Assembly (NCBI GenBank): GCA_002897695.1
Contig: BDTG01000032.1
Location: 1 to 26,809 of the forward strand
Direction: 5' to 3'
DNA from: a bacterium BMS3Abin14
GTDB lineage: Bacteria; BMS3Abin14
Length of the DNA: 26,809 nucleotides
Shown here: positions 1 to 7,487 of the stretch, in pieces
Numbering within the stretch: position 1 is the stretch's first letter
Layout of the letters: each line of letters begins with the position of its first letter
Notes under the pieces: model-generated
What the model was told of the DNA's origin: nothing
Databases searched by the model: none
What the model saw: the letters and a program-made list of their open reading frames with translations, nothing else
Program-made: the position numbers and the translations under genes

Positions 1-252
1 CCGAAACGGCCGTCACGCAGGGGAGTCTCATCTTCTTCCTGAAAGGAATCGGCGGAGAGGACCCACCGGGAGAAGCCCCGCGGGCCGAAACGGCCGTCAC
101 GCAGGGGAGTCTCATCTTCTTCCTGAAGGGACTCGGCGGAGAGGACCCACCGGGAGAAACCCCGCGGGCCGAAACGGCCGTCACGCAGGGAAATCTCACC
201 TTCTTCCTGAAGGGAATCACTGGAAAAGATCCAGGAGACAAAACCACGTCCA
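1..252 (-). repeat. 84-bp in-frame tandem repeat, three copies
   Basis: Units start at 1, 85 and 169, an exact 84-bp period (28 codons). Units 1-84 and 85-168 differ at only three bases. The third (169-252) is much more diverged. The array encodes the repeats of the left-edge protein and probably continues beyond base 1. Confidence 0.9.
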
Positions 253-353
253 AAACGCGATTGCTCCGGAGCTACGGGATCTTTCACAGAAAGTCTTTCC
301 GAGGAGAGAACCCATCGAACAAATTGAAAGAATTTTATGGGGTTTAAACTCAT
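1..353 (-). CDS. Unrecognised 28-residue tandem-repeat protein (3' end beyond window)
   Basis: I do not recognise this protein. The frame opens at an ATG at 353-351 (MSLNPIKFFQF...) and stays open to base 1, giving about 117 residues. An AAGGAG lies 14 nt upstream, and a TTG one codon earlier is an alternative start. After a divergent first unit (FVRWVLSSERL), the protein repeats a 28-residue unit: G-F-x-x-W-[VI]-[LF]-S-[AS]-[ED]-S-[LF]-Q-E-E-x-E, then LRDGRFGPR. Each unit has a short aromatic/aliphatic patch (RWVLS), an acidic stretch and a basic Gly-Arg turn. No signal peptide or long membrane helix is visible. It follows the NrfD gene by 135 bp on the same strand, so it may work with that complex, but a candidate promoter in the gap could make it independent. 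The other two minus frames of the repeat are less protein-like, and one of them contains stops. That it is coding is fairly secure. The function is unknown. Confidence 0.7.
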   Translation of the reverse strand, partial: MSLNPIKFFQFVRWVLSSERLSVKDPVAPEQSRFGRGFVSWIFSSDSLQEEGEISLRDGRFGPRGFSRWVLSAESLQEEDETPLRDGRFGPRGFSRWVLSADSFQEEDETPLRDGRF

Positions 354-409
354 CAAGGAATTGAAGGCTCCTTAAGCTTGTTTATTACCCTGCAACGACA
401 GCGATATTG

Positions 410-437
410 TCTATACCACTTTTTAAACTCAGGTCAA
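410..437 (-). promoter_or_regulatory. Candidate sigma-70 promoter for the repeat-protein gene
   Basis: Read on the minus strand: TTGACC (437-432), a 16-bp spacer and TATAGA (415-410). The expected transcript start is near 403, about 50 nt before the ATG at 353. The -35 matches consensus at 5 of 6 positions and the -10 at 4 of 6. Inferred from sequence only. Confidence 0.35.
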
Positions 438-459
438 AGGTCTTTTTGCGGATCCATGG
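432..459 (-). repeat. Degenerate copy of the GATGGACC-GCAAAAAG-TCCATC hairpin element
   Basis: The minus-strand text CATGGATCCGCAAAAAGACC resembles the ilvC-end element (GATGGACCTGCAAAAAGTCC), but the arms no longer pair well. It lies about 30 nt past the nrfD stop. This is the weakest member of the family. Confidence 0.35.
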
Positions 460-488
460 CAGGTGTATGTGTTCACAAGCGCAACCCC

Positions 489-1754
489 CTACTCGGAAGC
501 TGTCACCGATCCATGGACGGCCGCTGATTCGCCCACCGTTGCGACACCCCCAACGAACCTCAGCCTGCCTGTATAGATCGGGATCGCAACCTTCAGCATC
601 AGTGTATAGATGAGCGCTCCAGTCGCCCAGACCCCGAGGGCGACAAAGATCTCGGCATGGGTGGGAGAATATTCGTAAATCTCGCCCAGGGTCCCCGGGA
701 TGAAACCCGGGACGACGAGTCCCATCCCCTTCTCGATGTATACTCCTATGATAACCAGCACACACGCCATGTTCAGGGTTACCACGTTATTCCTGGCCCT
801 GGGAGAAAGGAAGAGGAAAAAGGCTATCAGGTTAAATATCAGAGCCGTCCAGAGCCATGGCACCAGAGCATTGTGCCCCTTAAGACCAAAATACAGATAT
901 TTGAGCGGCGCAAGTTCAGCGGTACCCGAATAGAACTCCTTGAACATCTCGGCGCCGAAAAGGAAGAGGTTAAACCCCATGGCGTAGGCGATCAACTCGG
1001 CAATCTTTGCAATAGCGCTGTCCTCGATCTCCAGATCGGATATCTTCCGGAGGATCTGGAAAATGATGATCATGAGCGCCGGACCGGAGCAGAAAGCTGA
1101 AGCCAGGAAACGGGGCGCAAGGATGGACGCATTCCAGAAGGGGCGCGCCGGCAGGCCATTGTAGAGAAACGCCGTTACCGTGTGGATGCTTATGGCCCAG
1201 GGTATGGAGAGGATCACCAGTGGTTTGACCACGGCCATGCTGTATTCCAGGTTGTGGGCTATACGGTACATGACATAAAAAACAACCGTCAGGTTCAAAA
1301 AGAGGTAACCGTTAAGAACCAGCACGTCCCACGCCAGAAGAGAACTTGGAAAGTTCATGGTGCCGAAGAACGGAAAAAGATGCCAGACCCTGTCGGGACG
1401 GCCGAGATCGACCATGATAAACATGATGCACATGAAGATAGCGCTAATGGCCAACATCTCGCTGAAGAGCACGATCTCCTTGATGGGTTTGAAGTTGTAG
1501 ATATATGCAGGGATGACCAGGAGCACGGCCGCGGCCGCAACGCCCACCAGAAATGTGAAGTTCGAGAGGTAGAATCCCCAGGAAACCTGATCGCGCATGG
1601 CTGTGACGATGAGGCCCTTTTCCAGCTGAACGACGTAGGTGCTCCACCCCAGGAGCATGAAGAAACCGAGGATGCCGAGCCAGATGTAATAGCCGCGGCT
1701 GCCCTTTACGATCTGCTTGAGGGCCATAAGAAAATGTTTCATTAGATCCGGCAT
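489..1754 (-). CDS. NrfD/PsrC-type integral membrane quinone-interacting subunit
   Basis: A 421-residue polytopic membrane protein with about ten hydrophobic segments. The first is YYIWLGILGFFMLLGWSTY near residue 22 and the last is near residue 385. The length and helix number fit the longer NrfD-type subunits (HybB, QrcD, ActC, DsrP-like), which exchange electrons and protons with the menaquinone pool. The start ATG (MPDLMKHF) has GAGGGGGCG about 8 nt upstream and lies 18 bp after the Fe-S gene stop. Its neighbours are a Tat-exported ferredoxin-like protein and a tetrahaem cytochrome, so electrons probably pass between quinone, Fe-S clusters and haems in the periplasm. No catalytic molybdopterin subunit is adjacent. 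The family is clear. The direction of electron flow and the partner enzyme are not. Confidence 0.9.
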   Translation of the reverse strand: MPDLMKHFLMALKQIVKGSRGYYIWLGILGFFMLLGWSTYVVQLEKGLIVTAMRDQVSWGFYLSNFTFLVGVAAAAVLLVIPAYIYNFKPIKEIVLFSEMLAISAIFMCIMFIMVDLGRPDRVWHLFPFFGTMNFPSSLLAWDVLVLNGYLFLNLTVVFYVMYRIAHNLEYSMAVVKPLVILSIPWAISIHTVTAFLYNGLPARPFWNASILAPRFLASAFCSGPALMIIIFQILRKISDLEIEDSAIAKIAELIAYAMGFNLFLFGAEMFKEFYSGTAELAPLKYLYFGLKGHNALVPWLWTALIFNLIAFFLFLSPRARNNVVTLNMACVLVIIGVYIEKGMGLVVPGFIPGTLGEIYEYSPTHAEIFVALGVWATGALIYTLMLKVAIPIYTGRLRFVGGVATVGESAAVHGSVTASE

Positions 1755-1772
1755 GATAATCGCCCCCTCATT

Positions 1773-2705
1773 CTATGTGGCGAAGAAGTAGAAGAACTTG
1801 GGATACGTATTCAGATCCTCTTTCCACCTGAAAATGCGCTTGTTTTCAATGCAGTATCGAATCTCGCTCGCAGGATCCAGCATATTTCCGAACTTTCGCG
1901 CGCCAACCGGACAGACCTCCACGCAGGCCGGATAACGACCGGGTGTATTTCTTGTCCTCTGGATGCAAAAAGTACACTTCTCGACGATACCGTGATACCG
2001 GGGCCTGTTTCCCAGGTAATGAGTGTCCGGATTGATCTCTTTTTTAGGAATACCCGGGCTGGTCCAGTTGAAATGTCTCGCGCCATAGGGACAGGCCGCC
2101 ATGCAGTAACGGCAGCCTATGCACCAGTTGTAATCCACGACCACTATGCCATCGTCCTCTTTCCATGTGGCCTGGGTAGGGCAGGCTCGGACACAGGGAG
2201 GGTTCTCGCATTGCTGACACTGGGTAGGCATATAGAAGTATCCATCCTCCGGAACCTTGGCAGGATTATAATACTTGTCGGCGTTCTCCAGATCGTTGCC
2301 CCACTTGTCTCCCTTTTTGAACCGAAGAACCGTAATCCAGTGGATCTGCGGATCCCTTGACTGGTTGTTCTCATCGACACAGGCATACACACAACGACGG
2401 CAGCCGATACACCTGGACAGGTCAAGACCGTAACCGAACAGGACTCCCGGAAGAGCCTTGTTGGCGGAGACTTTGATATCCACATCGTATTTTTTTGCAT
2501 ATTCCCGCTCGAGTCGCTCAAGAACCTTCTTCAATTCCTTGTCGTTCATCTCACGGAAGTGCTTCTGAAAAAAGGCTTCCCAGATCGAGGCGTCAGCATC
2601 CCTGGCCGGCAAAACCAGCGCGGCGGATCCCAGGGCCACCCCTTTCAGGAAGCTCCGCCTGGCAACCTTGTGTTCCCGCTGAGAGCTGAACTCGGGTTTC
2701 TTCAT
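1773..2705 (-). CDS. Tat-exported 4x[4Fe-4S] ferredoxin-like electron-transfer subunit (HybA/NrfC/DsrO type)
   Basis: 310 residues. The N terminus has a twin-arginine signal (ARRSFLKG at residues 16-23, then a hydrophobic run ending ARDADA), so the folded, cluster-loaded protein is exported. Four cysteine groups follow in the usual HybA/NrfC order: CIGCRRCVYAC, CQQCENPPCVRAC, CIGCRYCMAAC, and CTFC paired with CVEVC 13 residues later. Each is suited to one [4Fe-4S] cluster. The gene starts 12 bp after the tetrahaem cytochrome stop and ends 18 bp before nrfD, which indicates one transcript. In related complexes (Hmc, Tmc, Dsr) this subunit wires the NrfD quinone site to a cytochrome or catalytic partner. 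The family is certain. The exact complex is not assigned. Confidence 0.93.
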   Translation of the reverse strand: MKKPEFSSQREHKVARRSFLKGVALGSAALVLPARDADASIWEAFFQKHFREMNDKELKKVLERLEREYAKKYDVDIKVSANKALPGVLFGYGLDLSRCIGCRRCVYACVDENNQSRDPQIHWITVLRFKKGDKWGNDLENADKYYNPAKVPEDGYFYMPTQCQQCENPPCVRACPTQATWKEDDGIVVVDYNWCIGCRYCMAACPYGARHFNWTSPGIPKKEINPDTHYLGNRPRYHGIVEKCTFCIQRTRNTPGRYPACVEVCPVGARKFGNMLDPASEIRYCIENKRIFRWKEDLNTYPKFFYFFAT

Positions 2706-2717
2706 GACATCTGGCCT

Positions 2718-3281
2718 CTACTTGATATCCGCCGGTTTAATGGGAGGGGGTTTTGGAGTGATAGGCTTGAACCTGGGGTTGTGCGGATTGTGGCACTGGA
2801 CACATAGACGGTAGATCTTCTTGCCGTTCCACTCCCCCGTGCGTTTCCCGTGAACGCCGGCCTTCCAATCCCTGAAAATCGTTCCATGGCACTGGCCGCA
2901 GAGATAATAGGACTCCCCGAAAGTGACCAGTTTCCCGCTTGCAAGACGCAGATAGTCCCGATCATCAGGGTTGTGGCAATCCAGACACCAACGCTGTTTT
3001 TCGGCATGGTGGATCAGTCTGATGTCCTCGTGAAATTCTGTGAGTTTACGCCTCTTGGGATTGGTCTTCATGTCGGCATGGCAGTCGGAACATGGAAAAA
3101 TACCTGGCGACAATGGTGGGGGCGTAATAAAGAGGTTCGGAATAGGCTGTTCCACCCTCCCGGCAGGCTCGGACTGGGCAACAGTTTTGCCGGAATGGGT
3201 CTTTGAGTCCGAACGGGCCGCCAGGGGCGTCATCACAAGGACCGCACCAAGAAGGACCGTCAGAACCTGAATTTTTCTCAT
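2718..3281 (-). CDS. Periplasmic tetrahaem c-type cytochrome
   Basis: 187 residues from the ATG at 3281 (MRKIQVLTV). I prefer this start because GGGAGG lies 7 nt upstream. A GTG five codons earlier overlaps that ribosome site and is unlikely. The N terminus is a Sec signal (RKIQVLTVLLGAVLVMTPLA, cleavage near AARS). Four CXXCH haem sites are visible: CSDCH, CLDCH, CGQCH and CVQCH. The spacing and the number of extra histidines suggest mostly bis-His haems. The C terminus is proline- and lysine-rich (ITPKPPPIKP). It is the first gene of the cytochrome/Fe-S/NrfD operon and is the likely haem subunit linking that membrane complex to periplasmic partners, as DsrJ or the Hmc cytochromes do. No closer family assignment is made. 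Confidence 0.88.
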   Translation of the reverse strand: MRKIQVLTVLLGAVLVMTPLAARSDSKTHSGKTVAQSEPAGRVEQPIPNLFITPPPLSPGIFPCSDCHADMKTNPKRRKLTEFHEDIRLIHHAEKQRWCLDCHNPDDRDYLRLASGKLVTFGESYYLCGQCHGTIFRDWKAGVHGKRTGEWNGKKIYRLCVQCHNPHNPRFKPITPKPPPIKPADIK

Positions 3282-3296
3282 GTGAATGCCTCCCAC

Positions 3297-3529
3297 GTAA
3301 AACCCGCACCACCGATTAAGATCCTGCCGCTAACTCATCGGCCTGCAAAACCACGACGGAGCCTTGATAGGGGTAAATACAAACACAGCACAATCTATTT
3401 ACGGCAAAAAAGAACTTAACTACAAAAAGATACATCTGATGTGATATTTCAGTACGATAGTGTAATTCACAGGCGAGCTTCGGCGTATTTATATACCCGA
3501 CCGCCTCCATTGTAAAGAAAAAATCATGT
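3297..3529 (-). promoter_or_regulatory. Leader and promoter of the tetrahaem/Fe-S/NrfD operon
   Basis: This is an A+T-rich gap with no convincing gene. On the minus strand, TTTACA (3516-3511), a 17-bp spacer and TATAAA (3493-3488) form a good sigma-70 promoter, with 5 of 6 matches in each hexamer. Transcription would start near 3481, giving an untranslated leader of about 200 nt before the ATG at 3281. The leader holds an imperfect inverted repeat around GATACATC-TGATGTGATA, but no riboswitch class that I recognise. A 64-codon frame inside it (3316-3510) was judged spurious. Confidence 0.5.
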
Positions 3530-3532
3530 CAA

Positions 3533-3604
3533 TTTTGATGGACTCGCAAAAAGCATTATTTCACTTTCATCACAGATTGATGACTCCCTGCGAAGTCATC
3601 AATC
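3533..3604 (-). repeat. Hairpin repeat element at the 3' end of the membrane-protein gene
   Basis: A perfect 11-bp inverted repeat, GATTGATGACT (3575-3585) and AGTCATCAATC (3594-3604), encloses an 8-nt loop. The TGA stop of the upstream gene (3599-3601) lies inside one arm. A half-copy follows at 3533-3554, reading GCTTTTTGCGAGTCCATCAA on the minus strand. It belongs to the same family as the elements at 11687, 19271 and 20845. Confidence 0.8.
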
Positions 3605-5371
3605 TTCCACGTGGCGGTGCCACCTGCTCAGCACCGCGGACCCGATCGCGGCCGCAAGCACGAAGGACAGAACTCCCAGCACCAGAGGAATCCCCCTGGT
3701 CGCAAGCAGGTCGACAACAAAGACCTTCACCGCGCCTATGACGGTGACTCCCGCTGCCACATTTCTTATCTCGACACTCCCCCTGCGATACGCCTTGAGG
3801 AAGAGCAGGGCGGCGCCGATATTGATGATAATCGACTGAGCGCACCTGAATGCATCAGTTGGACCTCCCAAAACCCCGTAAGCAATGGCCCTGAACGCCA
3901 GGAAGGCGCTGGTCAGGGATACCAACAAAAGGATCAGGGCGCTTCGGTCCAGCCTGTCGATCCGTGAAAAAAACAGGCTGTGTAGAGGCGGCGCGACCTT
4001 CCTGGATCTGCGGTAATGGAAGAATGAAACAGCGGAAATGGAGGCCATTGCGGCAATTGTCACCACAGGCGACGCCCCCGGTGGATTTCCGGTGAGAAGG
4101 ATGAAAGAGGCGCCCATCACAGTTCCCTGGAGGAAGTAGGAAGTGACACGGATTCCCGCGCTGTCCCACGCCACCGAAAGGGAGGAAAGGCCGTAGGCGG
4201 CCAGGGAGAGGACAGCAAGGGCTATCACCGATTCGCCGGAAAGGTCCCGGAAAGAAATGGCCATGAGGAAAGCCGCCGGGAAGACCAGTGCATTGATGCC
4301 CGACGCTCCGGCCTCCCTGCGCCTCACAATGACGTAAGCCATTGTCATGAAAACGACGGCGATGAAGGTTCCGAATGCCCCTACCGCCACCATTGTGCCC
4401 ATATCGGACTGAAGGTGGAACCTTGCCAGCATATAGGCCCATGCTGAGGTCAAAGTCGGCAGTATGGAATCGAATGCCCCCAGCCGTTCCTCCTTCTTCC
4501 TCGGAATGCGGAGAAAGACGAATCCGACATAGAAGGCGGACATCACCGTCAGTGATGGAATAAACCATTCGCTGGAGTAGGGGCCTCCCAGAGCCACGCC
4601 GGTCTCCCGATATGTGAACATTTTGTAATCCCATGCCAGGTAGGAAAGCGTGGTCACCGAGAAGGCAACAACCCGGAGCCACCGGCATTTCGGCAGATCC
4701 ACAGCGGAAAAGGCAATAATATTAACCGCCAGGAGAAAGCCAGCCAGGTAAAGAAAATTGGGGCTGGGAAAATCGATGGGTATGCCCGCCGCAATTATCC
4801 CGATCGTCCCGACGCTCACCGGAATGGCCGCCCGGTACTTATGGCTGATTACCGCCATTCCACCCGCCGCTAAAATCAGCATCAGGTAGGCGGCAAGGGA
4901 TGGTATGGAACCGAAACCGGCATGGGTTTCATAGACTACGGAGAAGAGAAGGAGCCCTCCGCTGACACTGAATATGGGAGCGAAGGAATGGGATCTGGAG
5001 TACATGATCAACCCGGTTCCCTCAAGGAGTGATGCGTATAGAACCCCGAGGATGGACCCGAGGGTGACCCCGACCATCCCGTTATCCGTCAGTGTTCTCA
5101 GGAGAAGGGCGAAAAGGAGAATAATGCTGACGGCTGTAAACCGCGACAGTATGGCGGCCATCCCACCTGTCGTCAGCCCTCCCGGCTTCGGCGCAAAAGC
5201 TGTTCCTTCCGCCGATATCACGGTGGATGCGGCGCCGGGTTCGTCTCCCCTTCGCACCGCCGGAGAGACTTCTATCATTTTTTCAATGGCGTCGACCCTT
5301 CCGGTCAGCGCCTCCACCTCCCGCGAAAGTTTTTCGATCCTGCCGGAAAGCCCCTTCACGTCGTCAGACAT
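3599..5371 (-). CDS. Polytopic membrane protein with N-terminal coiled coil, DUF2339-like
   Basis: 590 residues. Residues 1-35 form a charged heptad-patterned coiled coil (LSGRIEKLSREVEALTGRVD). After a linker come about 14-16 hydrophobic segments from residue 70 to near the C terminus (for example SIILLFALLLRTLTDNGMVG and ILSFVLAAAIGSAVL). This plan, a short coiled coil and then a long run of helices with little soluble domain, resembles DUF2339 predicted membrane proteins, but I cannot confirm the match. The start is supported by GAGGGGAG about 5 nt upstream. It begins 50 bp after the 13-haem cytochrome gene and is probably co-transcribed. No catalytic motif is visible, so no function is assigned. 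The gene ends inside a hairpin repeat. Confidence 0.8.
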   Translation of the reverse strand: MSDDVKGLSGRIEKLSREVEALTGRVDAIEKMIEVSPAVRRGDEPGAASTVISAEGTAFAPKPGGLTTGGMAAILSRFTAVSIILLFALLLRTLTDNGMVGVTLGSILGVLYASLLEGTGLIMYSRSHSFAPIFSVSGGLLLFSVVYETHAGFGSIPSLAAYLMLILAAGGMAVISHKYRAAIPVSVGTIGIIAAGIPIDFPSPNFLYLAGFLLAVNIIAFSAVDLPKCRWLRVVAFSVTTLSYLAWDYKMFTYRETGVALGGPYSSEWFIPSLTVMSAFYVGFVFLRIPRKKEERLGAFDSILPTLTSAWAYMLARFHLQSDMGTMVAVGAFGTFIAVVFMTMAYVIVRRREAGASGINALVFPAAFLMAISFRDLSGESVIALAVLSLAAYGLSSLSVAWDSAGIRVTSYFLQGTVMGASFILLTGNPPGASPVVTIAAMASISAVSFFHYRRSRKVAPPLHSLFFSRIDRLDRSALILLLVSLTSAFLAFRAIAYGVLGGPTDAFRCAQSIIINIGAALLFLKAYRRGSVEIRNVAAGVTVIGAVKVFVVDLLATRGIPLVLGVLSFVLAAAIGSAVLSRWHRHVED

Positions 5372-5421
5372 AATCTCCCCTCGACGGGCGGCAATGGAAT
5401 GGGGTCGGGCCCCATTATCAA

Positions 5422-7263
5422 TCAGTTGAACTTGTGGCAGTCCCCGCAGAATTTACCGGGGTTATGATCCGCCCTGTCATCGTGGCACTGATAGCAGGTG
5501 TCCCTGCTGTTCACAACCCACGTGTGGGCCTGGTGACAGGTCGTGCAGCCGGCATCCTTATGGTCCTCCACTTTCACGTGAAGCCCCCCAAGATCATCGT
5601 GGCAGTCCGTACAATCCACGAGGGGCTCTACTTTCTGGAGGTCCTCATGGCAGTCGGAACACTCCAGGTCACTCATCCCGCCCGTCTTGGCATAATGGGA
5701 TATGTTCTTCTCCTCGTGGCAAGTAACACAATCCCTTGGAGGGGGCATCCCGCCCGAATGACAGTTGCTGCAGTTCATGAGGGCATGCTTGCCCTTCAGA
5801 TCCCATGGGTGCCAGCTTTCCCATTTCTTTCCCTCCGGATATCCCTCAGCCCAGTACTTGCTGGGACCACTCTCGGGCATTGTGTGGCAGATTGTGCATT
5901 TGCGCCGAATGACCCTGCCATCCTCGCTGACATGTTTGCCGTCGTGACAGCGAAAACAGCCCGGGGAATCCCTGTGCCCGATATTATCCGGATATTTCTT
6001 CCAACTCACTTTCATGGATGGGAAAAAATTCTGGCCGTATATGTGTTGAATCGCCTTGATTGCCTGATTGATATCGTCGACTCTGGAGGCCGCCACCTCC
6101 GGATATTTTTTATCATAAAACGCCTTGATTCTGCTTTTTATCTCCTCGAAAGCCTGTTTTTTCGTCTCATAATTCCCGACGAGAACGCGGACCCCTTCAC
6201 GCTTGATGTAGGGCAGGGTGTGGTCTATGCCCTCCTCCACCAGGGCCTGGTCCATACTGCGCTGAGGTGAATTATAGATATGTGTCGGTCTGTTATGACA
6301 GACGACACAGTCCACCAGCCGAACCTTGTTGTCCTTTCCGGCGTCTTTCTTCTCCTCGTAGCCCTGGAGTTTGTACTCCACCACACTGCCGTCCGCCTGC
6401 TCATCCCAGACAACGGGGATCACCTGAAGATTAGGGTCGGCGGCTCTGAAGGTCACTTTCTCTTCCGACAGCATGTGCCAGTGGATGCCGGATCCTCCTT
6501 TTTCGCTCAGATTCTCGCCTCCTCCAATCTTCACGAGCATGGAAACGTCGTGCGGCGTGTTTTTCTCGTCGAAACCAAAATGCGTCCTTACCCTCAGTAT
6601 GCTGCCGTAGAACTTCGCGGGCCAATGACACATCTCGCAGGTTTCGCGAGCAGGACGGAGATGCTCGATGGCCGGGGGAATGGGTTTGGGATAGGTTTTC
6701 AGAAGAACGGCGAACAACTGTCTTGTGCCCGCGAGTTTGGATTTGACGTACCATCCCGCCCCCGGACCCACGTGGCATTCCGCACACAGGACCCTGGCAT
6801 GGGGTGAGTTCAGCGCAGCGGTAGCCTCGGGGGCCATTACACTGTGGCATAGATCTCCGCAAAATGCCCGTGACTCGGTGAAATGATAGGCCTGGTAAGC
6901 AATCACGGTCAGGAGTATAACGGCAAACACCGTGCCTGAAATAAAAACTATAAACCTTACCATGTGTCCCGGTTCGTTCAGGTCCAGGACAGGGAATCTG
7001 GGTATTTCGTCGGTGTGGCCTTTTCGCCTTCTCTTGTGTTCATCCCACATCCCCCAGACGATGAGGAGGAAACCCGCCATGAAAGATACCGGAAGGATGA
7101 AAAAGAGCAGGACGCCGAAATATGGCGATGGAAACTTGGCCAGAAAATCGATGACAAGCAGGACAACGATCATCAGCGCCGACCCTGCAGAGAGAAGCAT
7201 CCCCAGATAGCTCATGGGGTTACGCCAGAGGCCCCTCTCAAAGATATTTTTACTTTCCGTCAT
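5422..7263 (-). CDS. Membrane-anchored NapC/NirT-type multihaem cytochrome c, 13 haem motifs
   Basis: 613 residues. Three hydrophobic segments (about residues 17-42, 47-72 and 103-127) precede the haem region. The NapC/NirT signature follows: FCGDLCHSVMAPE near residue 135, then LCAECHVGPGAGWYVKSKL. In all I count twelve CXXCH sites plus the first haem as CX3CH. The first four haems match a quinol-oxidising NapC/NrfH module. The later ones (CFRCH, CTICH, CSNCH, CVTCH, CSDCH, CTDCH, CTTCH, CYQCH, CGDCH) form a cytochrome c3/c7-like wire in the periplasm. A role passing electrons from menaquinol to periplasmic acceptors is the family expectation. The acceptor is unknown. GGAGGGG supports the start. 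It leads a two-gene unit with the DUF2339-like protein. Confidence 0.9.
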   Translation of the reverse strand: MTESKNIFERGLWRNPMSYLGMLLSAGSALMIVVLLVIDFLAKFPSPYFGVLLFFILPVSFMAGFLLIVWGMWDEHKRRRKGHTDEIPRFPVLDLNEPGHMVRFIVFISGTVFAVILLTVIAYQAYHFTESRAFCGDLCHSVMAPEATAALNSPHARVLCAECHVGPGAGWYVKSKLAGTRQLFAVLLKTYPKPIPPAIEHLRPARETCEMCHWPAKFYGSILRVRTHFGFDEKNTPHDVSMLVKIGGGENLSEKGGSGIHWHMLSEEKVTFRAADPNLQVIPVVWDEQADGSVVEYKLQGYEEKKDAGKDNKVRLVDCVVCHNRPTHIYNSPQRSMDQALVEEGIDHTLPYIKREGVRVLVGNYETKKQAFEEIKSRIKAFYDKKYPEVAASRVDDINQAIKAIQHIYGQNFFPSMKVSWKKYPDNIGHRDSPGCFRCHDGKHVSEDGRVIRRKCTICHTMPESGPSKYWAEGYPEGKKWESWHPWDLKGKHALMNCSNCHSGGMPPPRDCVTCHEEKNISHYAKTGGMSDLECSDCHEDLQKVEPLVDCTDCHDDLGGLHVKVEDHKDAGCTTCHQAHTWVVNSRDTCYQCHDDRADHNPGKFCGDCHKFN

Positions 7264-7487
7264 TATTTACCCCTCCGTGGTTCACCCTGGCGTGACTCCC
7301 GCGCGCCTGGTGTTCTTCTATTCACAATCTCACCGCGGCCCACTCTTTTCTCAACTGAACTTTTTTGCACAATAAAACCCGCTAGTCAAGCATCAACAGC
7401 GGGCCAGACCTTGCGGAGTTATTCACAATAGATGCCGGCATTGAATGTTGAAGGTGCTCTACCTGCCCTGCCGGCGCCGGGCTGTGT
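7264..7487 (-). promoter_or_regulatory. Intergenic region between cimA and the 13-haem cytochrome, with candidate promoter
   Basis: No gene is seen. On the minus strand, TTGATG (7396-7391), a 16-bp spacer and TATTGT (7374-7369) form a moderate sigma-70 candidate about 110 nt before the cytochrome start. Just after the cimA stop is a GC-rich inverted repeat (near GCCGGCGCC, 7470-7480) with no T tract. I would not call that a terminator with confidence. Confidence 0.35.

Noticed and set aside
1-252. Tandem repeats at the left edge as a CRISPR array or non-coding satellite
   Set aside because: The 84-bp units are directly adjacent with no unique spacers. They are in frame and encode a coherent protein repeat on the minus strand with a start codon and a ribosome site.
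3316-3510. 64-codon minus-strand frame in the leader before the tetrahaem gene
   Set aside because: No ribosome site, composition unlike a protein, and it lies within the presumed 5' leader just after the promoter.
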